Of a stretch of DNA of 64,000 bases, positions 8,851 through 17,058 are shown piece by piece. The translations under genes were made by a program, and so were the position numbers. Positions within the stretch are counted from its first letter, which is position 1; each line of letters begins with the position of its first letter. The notes below the pieces were generated by a model. The model did not search any database, had not been told where the DNA came from, and was given only the letters and a program-made list of their open reading frames with translations. Location of the stretch: the NCBI GenBank assembly GCA_036509315.1, contig DATCFU010000172.1:11446-75445 (forward strand), given 5' to 3'. The stretch comes from PALSA-607 sp036509315. GTDB lineage: Bacteria; Actinomycetota; Actinomycetes; Acidothermales; Acidothermaceae.

Positions 8851-9975
8851 CTACGCGGCGCCCGCGACGTCGAGCGCCTGAGTTACATCCGCGATCAAGT
8901 CAGCCGTGTCCTCGCCGCCGCAGCTGAACCTGATGAAGCCAGGCGGCACATCGTCACCGCCCCATCGCGCTCGGCGTTCCGCCGTGCTGTGCAGTCCTCC
9001 GAAACTCGTCGCGATGGCAACGATCTGCAACGCTGCGAGGAATCTCTCCGCGACCGTTTCGTCAGCCAGTGTGAATGACACGAGCCCGCCCGGCCGCCGC
9101 ATCTGAGAAATTGCAATGTCATAGGACGGGTCACCGGGCAGCCACGGGTAGCGCACCGAGGCGACCCGAGGGTGAGTCGCCAGGAACTGTGCGAGAGCGA
9201 GCGCGTTGTCACCTTGGCGGGCCAGCCGCAGGTCGAGGGTCATCAGCGAGCGGTGGGCCAGCCATGCTTCGAAGACCCCTGGAACTCCGCCGGTACTCGA
9301 TCGCCACGCGCGGATGACGTCCGCGCGATCGGCGTCGCGGCAGGCTACGTGCCCAAGGACCAGGTCACTGTGCCCTGCCAACGCCTTCGTGTCGCTTGCC
9401 ACCGAGTAGTCAGCGCCGAGGACAAGTGGCTGTTGCCCCAATGCGGTCGCTGTGGTGTTGTCGACGGCGAGGGCGGCCCCAGCTGCGTGCGCCGCGTCAC
9501 TCAGCACGCTGATGTCACTGACATCGAGCTTTGGGTTGCTCGGGCTCTCGAGCCATACCAGCTTCGCCCCGGCGAGATGCGCGCCGACATCCGCCGACGG
9601 CACGAGGCGAACCTCGACGCCGATCTCGGCGAGAACTCCCTGCGCGAGGCGACGAGTTGCGTAGTAGCAGTCATCGGCCATCACGAGAACGTCGCCCGGC
9701 CGAAGCGTTGACTGCAGCACCGCCGAAACCGCAGCGATGCCCGACGAGAACGACACCACCTCGCCCACTTCGAGTTCGCCGAGTGCGGCTTCCCACGCGC
9801 TCCACGTCGGATTGGTGAGCCGGCCGTATTGGTAAGGACCATGCGGTTCACCGGTCAGGTGGTACGTCGAGGCGAAGACAGGGCTGGCGCCCAGCGGCGT
9901 CCCGTCCTCGCCCTTGGGCATGCCCGCATGGATCGCCCGCGTGCCGTCACCGAGTTCCCGACCGTCGCTGCCCAT
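8851..9975 (-). CDS. Cys/Met metabolism PLP-dependent enzyme (cystathionine gamma-lyase/synthase type)
   Basis: A 374-aa fold-type I PLP enzyme of the trans-sulfuration family. It has VSFSSGIAAVSAVL for the phosphate-binding segment, VWLESPSNPKL, AVDNTTAT with the PLP-pyridine Asp, and SDTKALAGHSD with the Schiff-base Lys197. The C-terminal IRFSCGGED is the usual carboxylate-binding Arg segment. It would cleave or form cystathionine in cysteine/methionine interconversion; lyase and synthase cannot be separated safely by eye. ATG 9975 is supported by the conserved DGTRAIHAG N-terminus. It sits alone on its strand, convergent with the ROK gene and divergent from the exported esterase gene, with about 95 nt between start codons. 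Confidence 0.86.
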   Translation of the reverse strand: MGSDGRELGDGTRAIHAGMPKGEDGTPLGASPVFASTYHLTGEPHGPYQYGRLTNPTWSAWEAALGELEVGEVVSFSSGIAAVSAVLQSTLRPGDVLVMADDCYYATRRLAQGVLAEIGVEVRLVPSADVGAHLAGAKLVWLESPSNPKLDVSDISVLSDAAHAAGAALAVDNTTATALGQQPLVLGADYSVASDTKALAGHSDLVLGHVACRDADRADVIRAWRSSTGGVPGVFEAWLAHRSLMTLDLRLARQGDNALALAQFLATHPRVASVRYPWLPGDPSYDIAISQMRRPGGLVSFTLADETVAERFLAALQIVAIATSFGGLHSTAERRARWGGDDVPPGFIRFSCGGEDTADLIADVTQALDVAGAA

Positions 9976-10069
9976 GGTCGCCAGTGTGCCGCACCACGTC
10001 TGTCATCCAATTCACCTGCTCGCACGTCTGCCATGCGACGACCCAACCGCCTGCGATCGGGAGCCGCGT

Positions 10070-10981
10070 ATGGTCTCGCGCCGAACGTTCTTGCTCGGTG
10101 CGCTCGGCACCGCGGTGCTCGCAGCTGGAGGCTCGGTCGCTGCGATCGAGGACGGCGTGTTGCCCGGTCGCACGCGGCTTGCCGATCTGACGGGCGCCTG
10201 TGACGTTGACGCGGTTCCGGCCTCAGCCCCGGTAGGCGCCATCACGAGCGGACGGTTCGCGTCGTCGGCGCGCGGTCGTGATGTCGGCTGGTCACTGGCC
10301 CTGCCGCCTGGTCACACCGCCGGGTTGGGACTGCCGGTCGCACTGATCCTGCACGGCCGCGGCGGCAACCACTCCAGCGGTTTCACTGAATTGAAGCTGC
10401 ACCAGTTCCTCGCGGCGTACACGCGAGGCGGCGGTACGCCGTTTGCACTTGCCGCCATCGACGGTGGGGATAGTTATTGGCATCCACGCAACAACGGCGA
10501 CAACCCGCTGCGAATGATCGTCCAGGAGTTTCTGCCGAGGCTCGGCGCCCTGGGCATACGCACCGACATCATCGCCGTGCTGGGCTGGTCGATGGGTGGG
10601 TTCGGAGCACTGCTTGTCGCCCGCGAAGCCAACCGAGGCACGCTTTCAGGCATGGGCACATCGGGCCGCCCGGCGGTGGTCGCCGCCGCTGCCAGTAGCC
10701 CCGCGCTGTTCGCCTCGTATCACGCGAGCGCGAGTGGCGCGTTCGACAACGCTGCCGACTTCGCAAGGTATGGCGACCTCGTGCCTGAGCCCGACGCCGG
10801 CAAGACATCACTGTACGTCGGGTGCGGAGCCACCGACGCGTTCACTGGGGAGACCCGACGATATCGAGCGAATGCGTCGCCGCCACCGGCTGGCGGCATC
10901 TCGAAGGGCTGCCACACCAATGGCTATTGGCGATCGGTCGCCGCCGCACAGATCAGCTTCGTGGGCAGCCAACTCGCATGA
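10070..10981 (+). CDS. Tat-exported alpha/beta-hydrolase (esterase D/antigen 85-like)
   Basis: A 303-aa predicted secreted esterase. The N-terminus SRRTFLLGALGTAVLAAGG has a twin-arginine motif and hydrophobic core, so export is probably by Tat. The mature part has an oxyanion segment (ILHGRGGNHSS), the nucleophile elbow GWSMGGFGA with the catalytic Ser, an Asp in VGCGATDAF and the His in KGCHTNGYW. This is the complete triad of the esterase D/S-formylglutathione hydrolase/mycolyltransferase-like fold. ATG 10070 is preferred over in-frame upstream starts because it creates the Tat signal and has GGGAG 7 nt before it. Substrate is unknown; mycolyl transfer is not implied, since no mycolate genes are seen here. 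Confidence 0.82.
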   Translation: MVSRRTFLLGALGTAVLAAGGSVAAIEDGVLPGRTRLADLTGACDVDAVPASAPVGAITSGRFASSARGRDVGWSLALPPGHTAGLGLPVALILHGRGGNHSSGFTELKLHQFLAAYTRGGGTPFALAAIDGGDSYWHPRNNGDNPLRMIVQEFLPRLGALGIRTDIIAVLGWSMGGFGALLVAREANRGTLSGMGTSGRPAVVAAAASSPALFASYHASASGAFDNAADFARYGDLVPEPDAGKTSLYVGCGATDAFTGETRRYRANASPPPAGGISKGCHTNGYWRSVAAAQISFVGSQLA

Positions 10982-11059
10982 GGTTGCCAGGACTGAATCA
11001 AATCCGGAGCGGCAGCGAACCGACAGGCGCCGAGATGTGTCTTAAACGTGGGAGCCGCA

Positions 11060-11098
11060 GGGTTGCCGGCCGCACACGGGGGTGGTGGCCGGCGCCTC
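11060..11098. terminator. GC hairpin between esterase and parE-like gene
   Basis: The 181-nt gap between the convergent esterase and ParE-like genes contains GCCGGCC (11065-11071) and its complement GGCCGGC (11087-11093) around a 15-nt loop with inner CAC/GTG pairing. Its position between two convergent stop codons suggests a bidirectional terminator, but no T-run follows. Nothing else is recognisable in the gap. Confidence 0.3.
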
Positions 11099-11162
11099 GT
11101 GGTTGGGATCGACCTCGCTGGACGGGTGGCAGCCATCGATGGCCCGCAGGTACCGATCAAAC

Positions 11163-13286
11163 TCAGGTGTCGATGCGGGCCCGATCGAGAAGCGCCGCAG
11201 AGTCGACGATGAACTCTTTGCGTGGCGCGACGTCATTTCCCATCAGTAGCTCGAAGACGTTGTCGGCGACTTCGGCGTCTTCGAGCCGGATCCGCCTCAA
11301 CACGCGACGGCCCGGCTCCATCGTCGTCTCCGCCAGCTGATCGGCGTCCATCTCTCCGAGGCCCTTGTATCGCTGTGGGTTCTTATACTTCTTACCCTTC
11401 TTCTCCAGGTCGAGGAGCAGGCGGCGCATCTCGGCGTCGCTGTAGGTGTAGACGGGCTCCTTGACGCCAACGACCTCGATGCGGTGCAGCGGTGGAACGG
11501 CGGCGAACACCCGGCCGGAGTCGAGCAGCGGCCGCATGTAGCGGTAGAACAACGTCAATAACAGGCAACGGATGTGTGCACCGTCGACGTCGGCATCGGT
11601 CATCACGATGACCTTGCCGTAGCGAGCCGCATCGAGATCGAACGTGCGCCCGGAGCCGGCGCCGATGACCTGGATGATCGATGCGCACTCTGCATTGCCC
11701 AACATGTCGCCGACAGCCGCCCGCTGCACGTTGAGGATCTTGCCGCGGATCGGCAGCAGGGCCTGGAACTCGCTTTTGCGTGCGAGCTTGGCGGTGCCTA
11801 GAGCAGAGTCGCCCTCGACGATGAACAGTTCGGTGCGGTCGACGTCCTCGCTACGGCAATCAGCCAGCTTCGCGGGCAGGGACGACGATTCGAGCGCATT
11901 CTTGCGGCGCTGCGCCTCTTTGGTGGCGCGGGCGGCCAGCCGGGTCTTCGACGCGGCGGCGACCTTTTCGAGCAACGCCCGCGCGTACTGCTTGTCACCG
12001 CGCTTCGTGCTGGTGAGAAACGCCTTCAGTTCGCGGCCGACAACATCGGCAACGATCTTCGACGCAGCAGGCGTGCCGAGAACCTCTTTTGTTTGTCCCT
12101 CGAATTGTGGCTCGGCCACCCGCACGGTCACCACCGCGGTGAGCCCCTCGAGGATGTCTTCCTTGATGACCGGGTCATCGTTGACCTTGAGCAGCTTGGT
12201 GGCCCGCAACTGCTCGTTCATGACCTTCACGAGTGCGCGTTCGAAACCCGCGACATGCGTGCCGCCCTTCGGCGTCGCAATGATGTTCACGAACGACTTC
12301 GCGATGGTCTCGTAGCCCACGCCCCACCGCAGTGCCACATCAACGTCGAGGTCGCGCTGAACGTCGGTGGCGGTCATGTGCCCGGCGTCGTCGAGCATCG
12401 GCACCGTCTCATCGAACGAGCCCGAACCCGTGAGCCGCAACGTGTCGGTGATGCCGGTGTCGGGCGCAAGGAAATCGACGAAGTCGCGCAAGCCGCCGGC
12501 GTAACGGAACGACTCCTCGCTGGGCTCATTGCCCTTGGCGGTTCGTTCGTCGCGAACCGAGATCGTCAGGCTCGGGACCAAGAATGCGGTTTGCCGGGCA
12601 CGTTCGAGCAATGGGGCTAGCTCGACCGCCGCATCCTTCGTGAAGATCTGCCGGTCGGGATAGAACCGGGTGCGGGTGCCGGTGATCTTCTTCGCGATCC
12701 GCTTGGTCTTAGTCAGGCCCGACCGTTCGGTGAATTTGGCCTCACCACCATCGCCAACAAAGACGCCCGGCTTGCCCCGACGAAAACTCATGGCATGTGT
12801 TGCTCCGTCGCGGTCGACCTCGATGTCGAGCCGGACAGACAACGCGTTGACGACGCTCGCACCAACGCCGTGCAGGCCACCAGTCGCGTTGTAAGAGCCT
12901 CCGCCGAACTTCCCGCCGGCGTGCAACTTAGTCATCACGACCTCGACACCTGACAGCTTCGTCTTGGGCTCGATGTCGACCGGGATCCCACGGCCGTCGT
13001 CGCGCACCTCGACCGAGCCGTCGTCGCGCAACACGATGTCGATCCTTGTGCAGTAGCCGACGAGCGCCTCGTCAACAGAGTTGTCGATGATCTCCCACAC
13101 GCAATGCATCAGCCCACGACTGTCGGTTGAACCGATGTACATGCCGGGGCGCTTGCGAACGGCCTCGAGACCCTCGAGGACCAGCAGATGCCGTGCCGTG
13201 TAGTCGGAGCCTTGCCCGCCGGTGAGCAGCGAGCCTGCAGCACTGCTTGGTCCTGCAGGGCCGTTCAGTTGGGTCAAAGCCGTCAC
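11163..13286 (-). CDS. parE: Type IIA DNA topoisomerase subunit B (topoisomerase IV/ParE-like)
   Basis: A 707-aa ATPase/TOPRIM subunit. The GHKL ATPase region carries the Asn/Asp segment (IIDNSVDEA), DDGRGIPVDI, and KFGGGSYNATGGLHGVGAS. The GGSYNATGG form matches ParE-type more than GyrB-type enzymes. The TOPRIM domain has EGDSALGTAK and DADVDGAHIR, and the C-terminus PQRYKGLGEMDADQL is standard. Together with the ParC-like subunit it should form an A2B2 enzyme that decatenates or relaxes DNA with ATP. The two subunits are unusually separated by 3.4 kb and are on opposite strands. In Streptomyces the second topoisomerase pair is likewise split and lies near hrdB, consistent with this layout. 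Confidence 0.9.
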   Translation of the reverse strand: MTALTQLNGPAGPSSAAGSLLTGGQGSDYTARHLLVLEGLEAVRKRPGMYIGSTDSRGLMHCVWEIIDNSVDEALVGYCTRIDIVLRDDGSVEVRDDGRGIPVDIEPKTKLSGVEVVMTKLHAGGKFGGGSYNATGGLHGVGASVVNALSVRLDIEVDRDGATHAMSFRRGKPGVFVGDGGEAKFTERSGLTKTKRIAKKITGTRTRFYPDRQIFTKDAAVELAPLLERARQTAFLVPSLTISVRDERTAKGNEPSEESFRYAGGLRDFVDFLAPDTGITDTLRLTGSGSFDETVPMLDDAGHMTATDVQRDLDVDVALRWGVGYETIAKSFVNIIATPKGGTHVAGFERALVKVMNEQLRATKLLKVNDDPVIKEDILEGLTAVVTVRVAEPQFEGQTKEVLGTPAASKIVADVVGRELKAFLTSTKRGDKQYARALLEKVAAASKTRLAARATKEAQRRKNALESSSLPAKLADCRSEDVDRTELFIVEGDSALGTAKLARKSEFQALLPIRGKILNVQRAAVGDMLGNAECASIIQVIGAGSGRTFDLDAARYGKVIVMTDADVDGAHIRCLLLTLFYRYMRPLLDSGRVFAAVPPLHRIEVVGVKEPVYTYSDAEMRRLLLDLEKKGKKYKNPQRYKGLGEMDADQLAETTMEPGRRVLRRIRLEDAEVADNVFELLMGNDVAPRKEFIVDSAALLDRARIDT

Positions 13287-13366
13287 GCGGTGGATCCTGC
13301 GCTTTCTCGCGGGTGCCTGTGCAGGCTACCGGGCACGGCCGGCGGCGGAGGCCCTGGCGCGCCGGG

Positions 13367-14095
13367 TTAGCTGGCAGCGGCGATCCGAACCGCGTCGGTC
13401 ACCCGGAAGTGCAAGGCCTGGAGTGCCGCGATCGCAGCGGTCTTCGGTGCGCCGCACTGATCCGTCGGGATCGCCACGTTGATAGCGGCACCTGCCGAGT
13501 CGACAAGCTCGAACCACGGCACCAAAATCCGAAAGTCCGGGCACATGATGCCGCTCGGCATCGGATCGGACGGCGCACGCAGGTCTGCCAGGAACGGACC
13601 AAGCCCCGAATCGGCGACCTCCGCCTGCTGCACCGACCAAGTGCCTAGACCCGGATAGCTGCGCTGGACTATCTCGCAGCGCACGACAGCCTTGATCGCA
13701 AGGCTCGGTTCGAGCGACTTAGGTGACGGCGACGTCGGCTGCCCAAGTGACGCGGGATCCGGGCACGCCAGCCCGGCCACCACCGTCAGGGCGTGGGTTC
13801 CGCGAGGCGGCACGCTTGTGCCGGCGGTGGGCGACGGGGTTGTGGAGGTCGACGGTGACGTGACGGGTGGGGCGGAGGTGACGGACGGCGACCCGCTCAT
13901 CAGGCCCGTCGGCATCGCAAATGCCGAGCGTGCCGGCGCAGCCGGCGCACTGCTGAGCTGGGTACCAGCCGATGCGGACGGCAGCTTGGACGGCGTCGTA
14001 CCCGCCATACTGCGGTGACTCGAGCAGCCTGCGACCGTTGCCGCCAACATCCCGGCCAGCGCCGTGACCACAGCCCGCGACGTCGTCCGCTTCAC
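13367..14095 (-). CDS. Putative secreted lipoprotein with Ser/Thr/Pro-rich linker
   Basis: A 242-aa predicted lipoprotein of unknown function. The N-terminus has Lys/Arg residues, a hydrophobic core (VVTALAGMLAATVAGC) and a lipobox with Cys24 as the likely lipidated residue. Residues about 25-110 are Ser, Thr, Pro and Ala-rich and probably form a flexible wall-spanning linker. The C-terminal 130 residues appear folded, with four Cys (in GLACPDP, VVRCEIV, IMCPDF, DQCGAP) that could form two disulfides. It is divergent from the small DUF7455-like gene, and its stop is 80 nt from the ParE-like start, so it is probably a separate transcript. No family was recognised. Confidence 0.75.
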   Translation of the reverse strand: MKRTTSRAVVTALAGMLAATVAGCSSHRSMAGTTPSKLPSASAGTQLSSAPAAPARSAFAMPTGLMSGSPSVTSAPPVTSPSTSTTPSPTAGTSVPPRGTHALTVVAGLACPDPASLGQPTSPSPKSLEPSLAIKAVVRCEIVQRSYPGLGTWSVQQAEVADSGLGPFLADLRAPSDPMPSGIMCPDFRILVPWFELVDSAGAAINVAIPTDQCGAPKTAAIAALQALHFRVTDAVRIAAAS

Positions 14096-14419
14096 ACTTC
14101 ACCCCCCGCGCCGCTAAACCCGCCGCCGGGCTTTACCTTGTCGCTCTCACACCCGACCTTCACAGTGAACCGCCGGCTTCGGCCGCGCGAATCCTAGGGT
14201 GTCATGCACCACAATTTTCTAAGCTCGCGCGCCCGCTGTTCCCGCACGCCTTCGCGTCCGAGTTCGAGCCCGATTCTCGCCTAACAGCCCGAATCGCGGG
14301 GGCGAACTTTGGTCTCGAAGCCCTGATTGGCTCGCCACAAACGGCGAGTTACCAGCGCCGGGGGAAGTTCTGTGGTGGGCTAGTGGTTGCATGGGGTAGT
14401 AAGAGCTGACGAGAGGGAC
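14096..14419. other. Divergent intergenic region, lipoprotein / DUF7455
   Basis: This 324-nt gap separates the divergent lipoprotein and small zinc-protein genes and should hold both promoters. It contains a short inverted repeat CTCGCC (14331-14336) / GGCGAG (14343-14348) with a 6-nt loop. Promoter elements could not be assigned with confidence, and no open frame with gene-like features is seen. Confidence 0.35.
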
Positions 14420-14653
14420 GTGAAATTGACTCCGCTATTGGCCGAGACACCGCTTTCGGCTGCTGACCGATGCGACCGCTGTGGCGCCCGTGCCTACCTA
14501 CGTGCCGTGCTCCCATCCGGAAGCGAGCTACTTTTTTGTGCCCACCATGCGCGCGAACACGCTGCGGCGTTGAAATCCGTCGCCGTGGAGTTCCACGAGC
14601 AAACCGACCACCTCGAAGAGATCCCGCTGACCGCCCCTGACGAGGAGCGCTAA
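14420..14653 (+). CDS. Small zinc-binding protein (DUF7455-like)
   Basis: A 77-aa cytoplasmic protein with CDRCGA near residue 18 and CAHHAREH near residue 41. Together these form a compact CxxC...CxxH zinc-binding knuckle. Such small proteins are widespread in actinobacteria, commonly near the hrdB/topoisomerase region; function unknown. The start is uncertain. GTG 14420 follows GAGAGGG and gives MKLTPLLAETPLSAADRCDR; a TTG at 14426 has better ribosome-binding spacing, and a TTG at 14387 would add 11 residues unlike the family. A strong stem-loop follows 30 nt after the stop, so it is probably monocistronic. Confidence 0.75.
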   Translation: MKLTPLLAETPLSAADRCDRCGARAYLRAVLPSGSELLFCAHHAREHAAALKSVAVEFHEQTDHLEEIPLTAPDEER

Positions 14654-14682
14654 GACAGCAAGCGCTCCCAGAGCGCATAGCA

Positions 14683-14715
14683 AGAGAGCCCCAGTCGCAT
14701 CGACTGGGGCTCTCT
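14683..14715. terminator. Perfect 15-bp stem-loop, 3-nt loop
   Basis: AGAGAGCCCCAGTCG (14683-14697) is followed by CAT and then its exact reverse complement (14701-14715), then GCTTGTCTT. It lies between the convergent small zinc-protein gene and the exporter gene. A 15-bp GC-rich stem with a 3-nt loop is a strong intrinsic-terminator shape, although only a weak T-rich tail follows on the plus strand. Confidence 0.75.
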
Positions 14716-14735
14716 GCTTGTCTTGCCGGGGCGCC

Positions 14736-14771
14736 GTAGTCCAGCGCGCGCACTTACGCGCGCTGGACTAC
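14736..14771. terminator. Second perfect 15-bp stem-loop, 6-nt loop
   Basis: GTAGTCCAGCGCGCG (14736-14750), loop CACTTA, and its exact reverse complement (14757-14771) form a second hairpin 20 nt beyond the first. It is 20 nt past the exporter stop codon on the minus strand. It probably terminates the exporter transcript, while the first hairpin terminates the plus-strand gene. Confidence 0.65.
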
Positions 14772-14791
14772 AAGAGTCCCCCCGCTAGCGA

Positions 14792-16333
14792 TCAGACGCC
14801 AGCCGACTCGAGTTCGAGCAGCTCCTCGTCCTGCGCCGTCAGCGCGGCCGGGCGCGGCGATCGCATGCTTGCGACCAAGCCCACGGCGATCAGCACCAAC
14901 ATGGCCGCGACGACGAACGCTCGGTCCGCCGCGTACACGAACGTGTGAGCCGCCACGTTTCCACCGGCCGGGATGTGGTGCTTCGCGGCCCGTGATGCGG
15001 TGCCGAACACGGTGACCAGGATCGACAGCCCAAGGGAGCCGCCAACCTGCTGCATGACGTTGACCAACCCAGATGCCGCGCCGGCGTCCTTGGGGTCAAC
15101 CCCGGCAAGCGCCGCCGTGGTCAACGGCACGAACGCGAGTCCGTTGCCCGTACCGAAGAGCAGCAATCCGAGCAGGATCGGCCAGTAACTGCTGGTCGCA
15201 GTCAGCTGGGTCAGCACGAGCAGACCGATCGTCGAGGTCGTCAACCCGCCAACCATCAACCGCTTCGGGCCAAAACGTGCAAGCAGCACACGCGCAGCCA
15301 GCTGTGAGGCGGCGAACAAGGCGATGGTCAGTGGCACGAACGCGAGACCGCTGAGCAACGGGCTATAGCCGAGCACGTCCTGCAGGAACTGGGTGAGGAA
15401 GAAGAACATCCCGAACATGCCGCCGACTAACACGAGTCGGGCCAGGTAGGAGAACACCCGGTTGCGGTCCGCGAAGAGCCGCAGCGGTGTGATCGGGGTG
15501 GCGACTCTGGTCTCGATCAGTACAAAGATCGCGAGCAGCACGACACCCACGGTGAAGGCAGCGATCGTGCTACCTGCCTGCCAACCTGACGCCGCGGCCT
15601 GGACGAAGCCGTACACCAGCGCCGCCATTCCGATCGTCGATGTCAACGCACCAGGCACATCGATGCGTCCGGTGTGCCGATCCGTTTCTGGCAGGTCACG
15701 ACGAGCCAAGACGAGCAGCACGATGCCGACCGGGACGTTCACGAAGAACACCCAGCGCCACGACACGAACTCAACGAGCACGCCGCCCATAACCAACCCG
15801 ACGGCACTGCCGCCGATCGAGACTGCGGTGTAAAGCGCGATCGCGCGAGTACGTTCGGCGCCTTCACGGAACGTGATCATGAGCAATGCCAGGGCGGACG
15901 GCGAGGCGAAGGCAGCGCCGACACCTTGGATCGACCGCGCAAGCAGCAAGAGGCCGGAAGACGTCGTGAACCCGCCAGCAAGCGAGGCGACGGTGAAGAG
16001 GGCGATGCCGGCAAGGAAGACGCGACGCCGCCCGAATAGATCACCGCTGCGCGCACCGAGAAGCAGCAAGCCACCGAACGTCAGCGAGTACGCGTTGAGT
16101 ACCCACGACAGGTCGGTGCGGCTGAAGGAGAGCGCAGTCTGAATCTTCGGGAGGGCGATGTTCACGATCGTTGCGTCGAGCACCACCATGAGTTGGGCGA
16201 GCAAGATGATGGCCAGCGCGGCCGACCGGCGACTGCGGGTCTTCGAGCCCGCGACGTCGCTCGTCTTCGAAACCGAAGGCGGCGAAACCGCGATCGGATC
16301 GGCCGGGTGACTTGTTGGTGGTTGGACTGGCAT
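14792..16333 (-). CDS. MFS drug exporter, DHA2/EmrB-QacA family
   Basis: A 513-aa 14-helix proton-coupled exporter. The first helix ends with MVVLDATIVNIALPKI, the DHA2 motif D1-type signature. GARSGDLFGRRRVFLAG is motif A and LLARSIQGVGAAFASPSAL is motif B/C region. The protein ends with a cytoplasmic acidic tail. ATG 16333 is fixed by AAGGAGG 7 nt upstream; longer in-frame extensions would run through the operator and the TetR start. A divergent TetR gene starts 122 nt away, and the shared gap contains a good promoter for this gene with a palindrome in its spacer. This suggests substrate-induced derepression. The substrate cannot be inferred. Confidence 0.9.
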   Translation of the reverse strand: MPVQPPTSHPADPIAVSPPSVSKTSDVAGSKTRSRRSAALAIILLAQLMVVLDATIVNIALPKIQTALSFSRTDLSWVLNAYSLTFGGLLLLGARSGDLFGRRRVFLAGIALFTVASLAGGFTTSSGLLLLARSIQGVGAAFASPSALALLMITFREGAERTRAIALYTAVSIGGSAVGLVMGGVLVEFVSWRWVFFVNVPVGIVLLVLARRDLPETDRHTGRIDVPGALTSTIGMAALVYGFVQAAASGWQAGSTIAAFTVGVVLLAIFVLIETRVATPITPLRLFADRNRVFSYLARLVLVGGMFGMFFFLTQFLQDVLGYSPLLSGLAFVPLTIALFAASQLAARVLLARFGPKRLMVGGLTTSTIGLLVLTQLTATSSYWPILLGLLLFGTGNGLAFVPLTTAALAGVDPKDAGAASGLVNVMQQVGGSLGLSILVTVFGTASRAAKHHIPAGGNVAAHTFVYAADRAFVVAAMLVLIAVGLVASMRSPRPAALTAQDEELLELESAGV

Positions 16334-16365
16334 TCCCAGCCTCCTTGGTGGATGATGGATGAAGC

Positions 16366-16378
16366 GGAGGGCGCCTCC
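16366..16378. promoter_or_regulatory. Operator-like inverted repeat (site 1)
   Basis: GGAGG-gcg-CCTCC lies in the leader of the exporter transcript. It shares the CGGAGG/CCTCC half-sites with site 2, and the two centres are 24 bp apart, so TetR dimers could bind both on nearly the same helical face. It is shorter and less symmetric than site 2. Confidence 0.55.
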
Positions 16379-16382
16379 AGTA

Positions 16383-16411
16383 ACTATACGGAGGCTGCCT
16401 CCGGTTGGCAA
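16383..16411 (-). promoter_or_regulatory. Sigma70-type promoter of the DHA2 exporter gene
   Basis: On the minus strand TTGCCA (16411-16406) and TATAGT (16388-16383) are separated by exactly 17 nt and point at the exporter start at 16333. Both hexamers match four or more consensus positions. The spacer is filled by operator site 2, so bound repressor should block RNA polymerase directly. Confidence 0.7.
16389..16403. promoter_or_regulatory. TetR operator in promoter spacer (site 2)
   Basis: CGGAGGC-T-GCCTCCG is a perfect 15-bp palindrome located between the -35 and -10 elements of the exporter promoter, 53 nt before the divergent TetR start. Position, symmetry and the partner repeat at 16366-16378 make it the likely binding site of that TetR protein. 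Confidence 0.7.
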
Positions 16412-16455
16412 GTTATTTTTAGCTGGTCTGATGTGAGCGGTTGAGGAGGCCCGGC

Positions 16456-17058
16456 ATGAGCGCGGTGACTTCACCCGACGCTGCCGAGCGGGCACTTCGA
16501 GCAGACGCGAAGCGCAATCGCGAGACGCTGTTGGTGTGCGCAGGCCAGGCATTCGCCGAGCACGGCACGGCCGCGTCGCTCGAAGACGTAGCCCGACGGG
16601 CCGGGGTCGGCATCGGGACGCTCTATCGCCACTTCCCCACGCGCGACGCCCTCGTTGAAGCGGCGTACCGCCACGGCGTCGAGCAACTGTGCGATGCCGC
16701 CGATCAACTCCTGACCGAGCAAGCCCCCGACCTCGCACTTGAGTTGTGGATGCTCGACTTCGTCGGCTACGTGGCGACCAAGCGCGGCCTGGCCGCGACG
16801 TTGAAGCTGTCCGCTGACGACAGCCATACGGAGCTCTTCGCCTATGTCCACGAACGGATCCGGGCGGCGATCAAGTCCCTGGTCGACGCCGCGTCCGCAA
16901 CGGGACGGATCCGATCCGACGTCGACGGCGGTGACTTGATCCGCGCACTTGGCGGCATTTGCATGGTGAGCGACCAAGCCGGGTGGCAAGACCAGGCACG
17001 GCGGCTCGTCTCGCTCTTGATGGACGGCCTGCGCTACAGCGCCCCGACGCCTGCCTAA
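16456..17058 (+). CDS. TetR/AcrR family repressor of the divergent exporter
   Basis: A 200-aa regulator with an N-terminal helix-turn-helix. VCAGQAFAEHG, TAASLEDVARRAGVGIGTLYRHFPTRDALVEA (quoted in parts: SLEDVARRAGVGIGTLYRHF) is the DNA-binding domain at about 20-70. The C-terminal helical domain binds ligand and dimerises. ATG 16456 has GAGGAGG 6 nt upstream. It is divergent from the DHA2 exporter, and its own promoter overlaps the shared operator region, so it should repress both genes and be released by an exporter substrate. The ligand is unknown. Nothing recognisable follows it for 379 nt, until glpF. Confidence 0.88.
   Translation: MSAVTSPDAAERALRADAKRNRETLLVCAGQAFAEHGTAASLEDVARRAGVGIGTLYRHFPTRDALVEAAYRHGVEQLCDAADQLLTEQAPDLALELWMLDFVGYVATKRGLAATLKLSADDSHTELFAYVHERIRAAIKSLVDAASATGRIRSDVDGGDLIRALGGICMVSDQAGWQDQARRLVSLLMDGLRYSAPTPA

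Noticed and set aside
11042..11236. Short minus-strand frame beyond the ParE-like stop
   Set aside because: Considered as a frameshifted ParE tail, but ParE already ends with a normal C-terminus; no family similarity seen.
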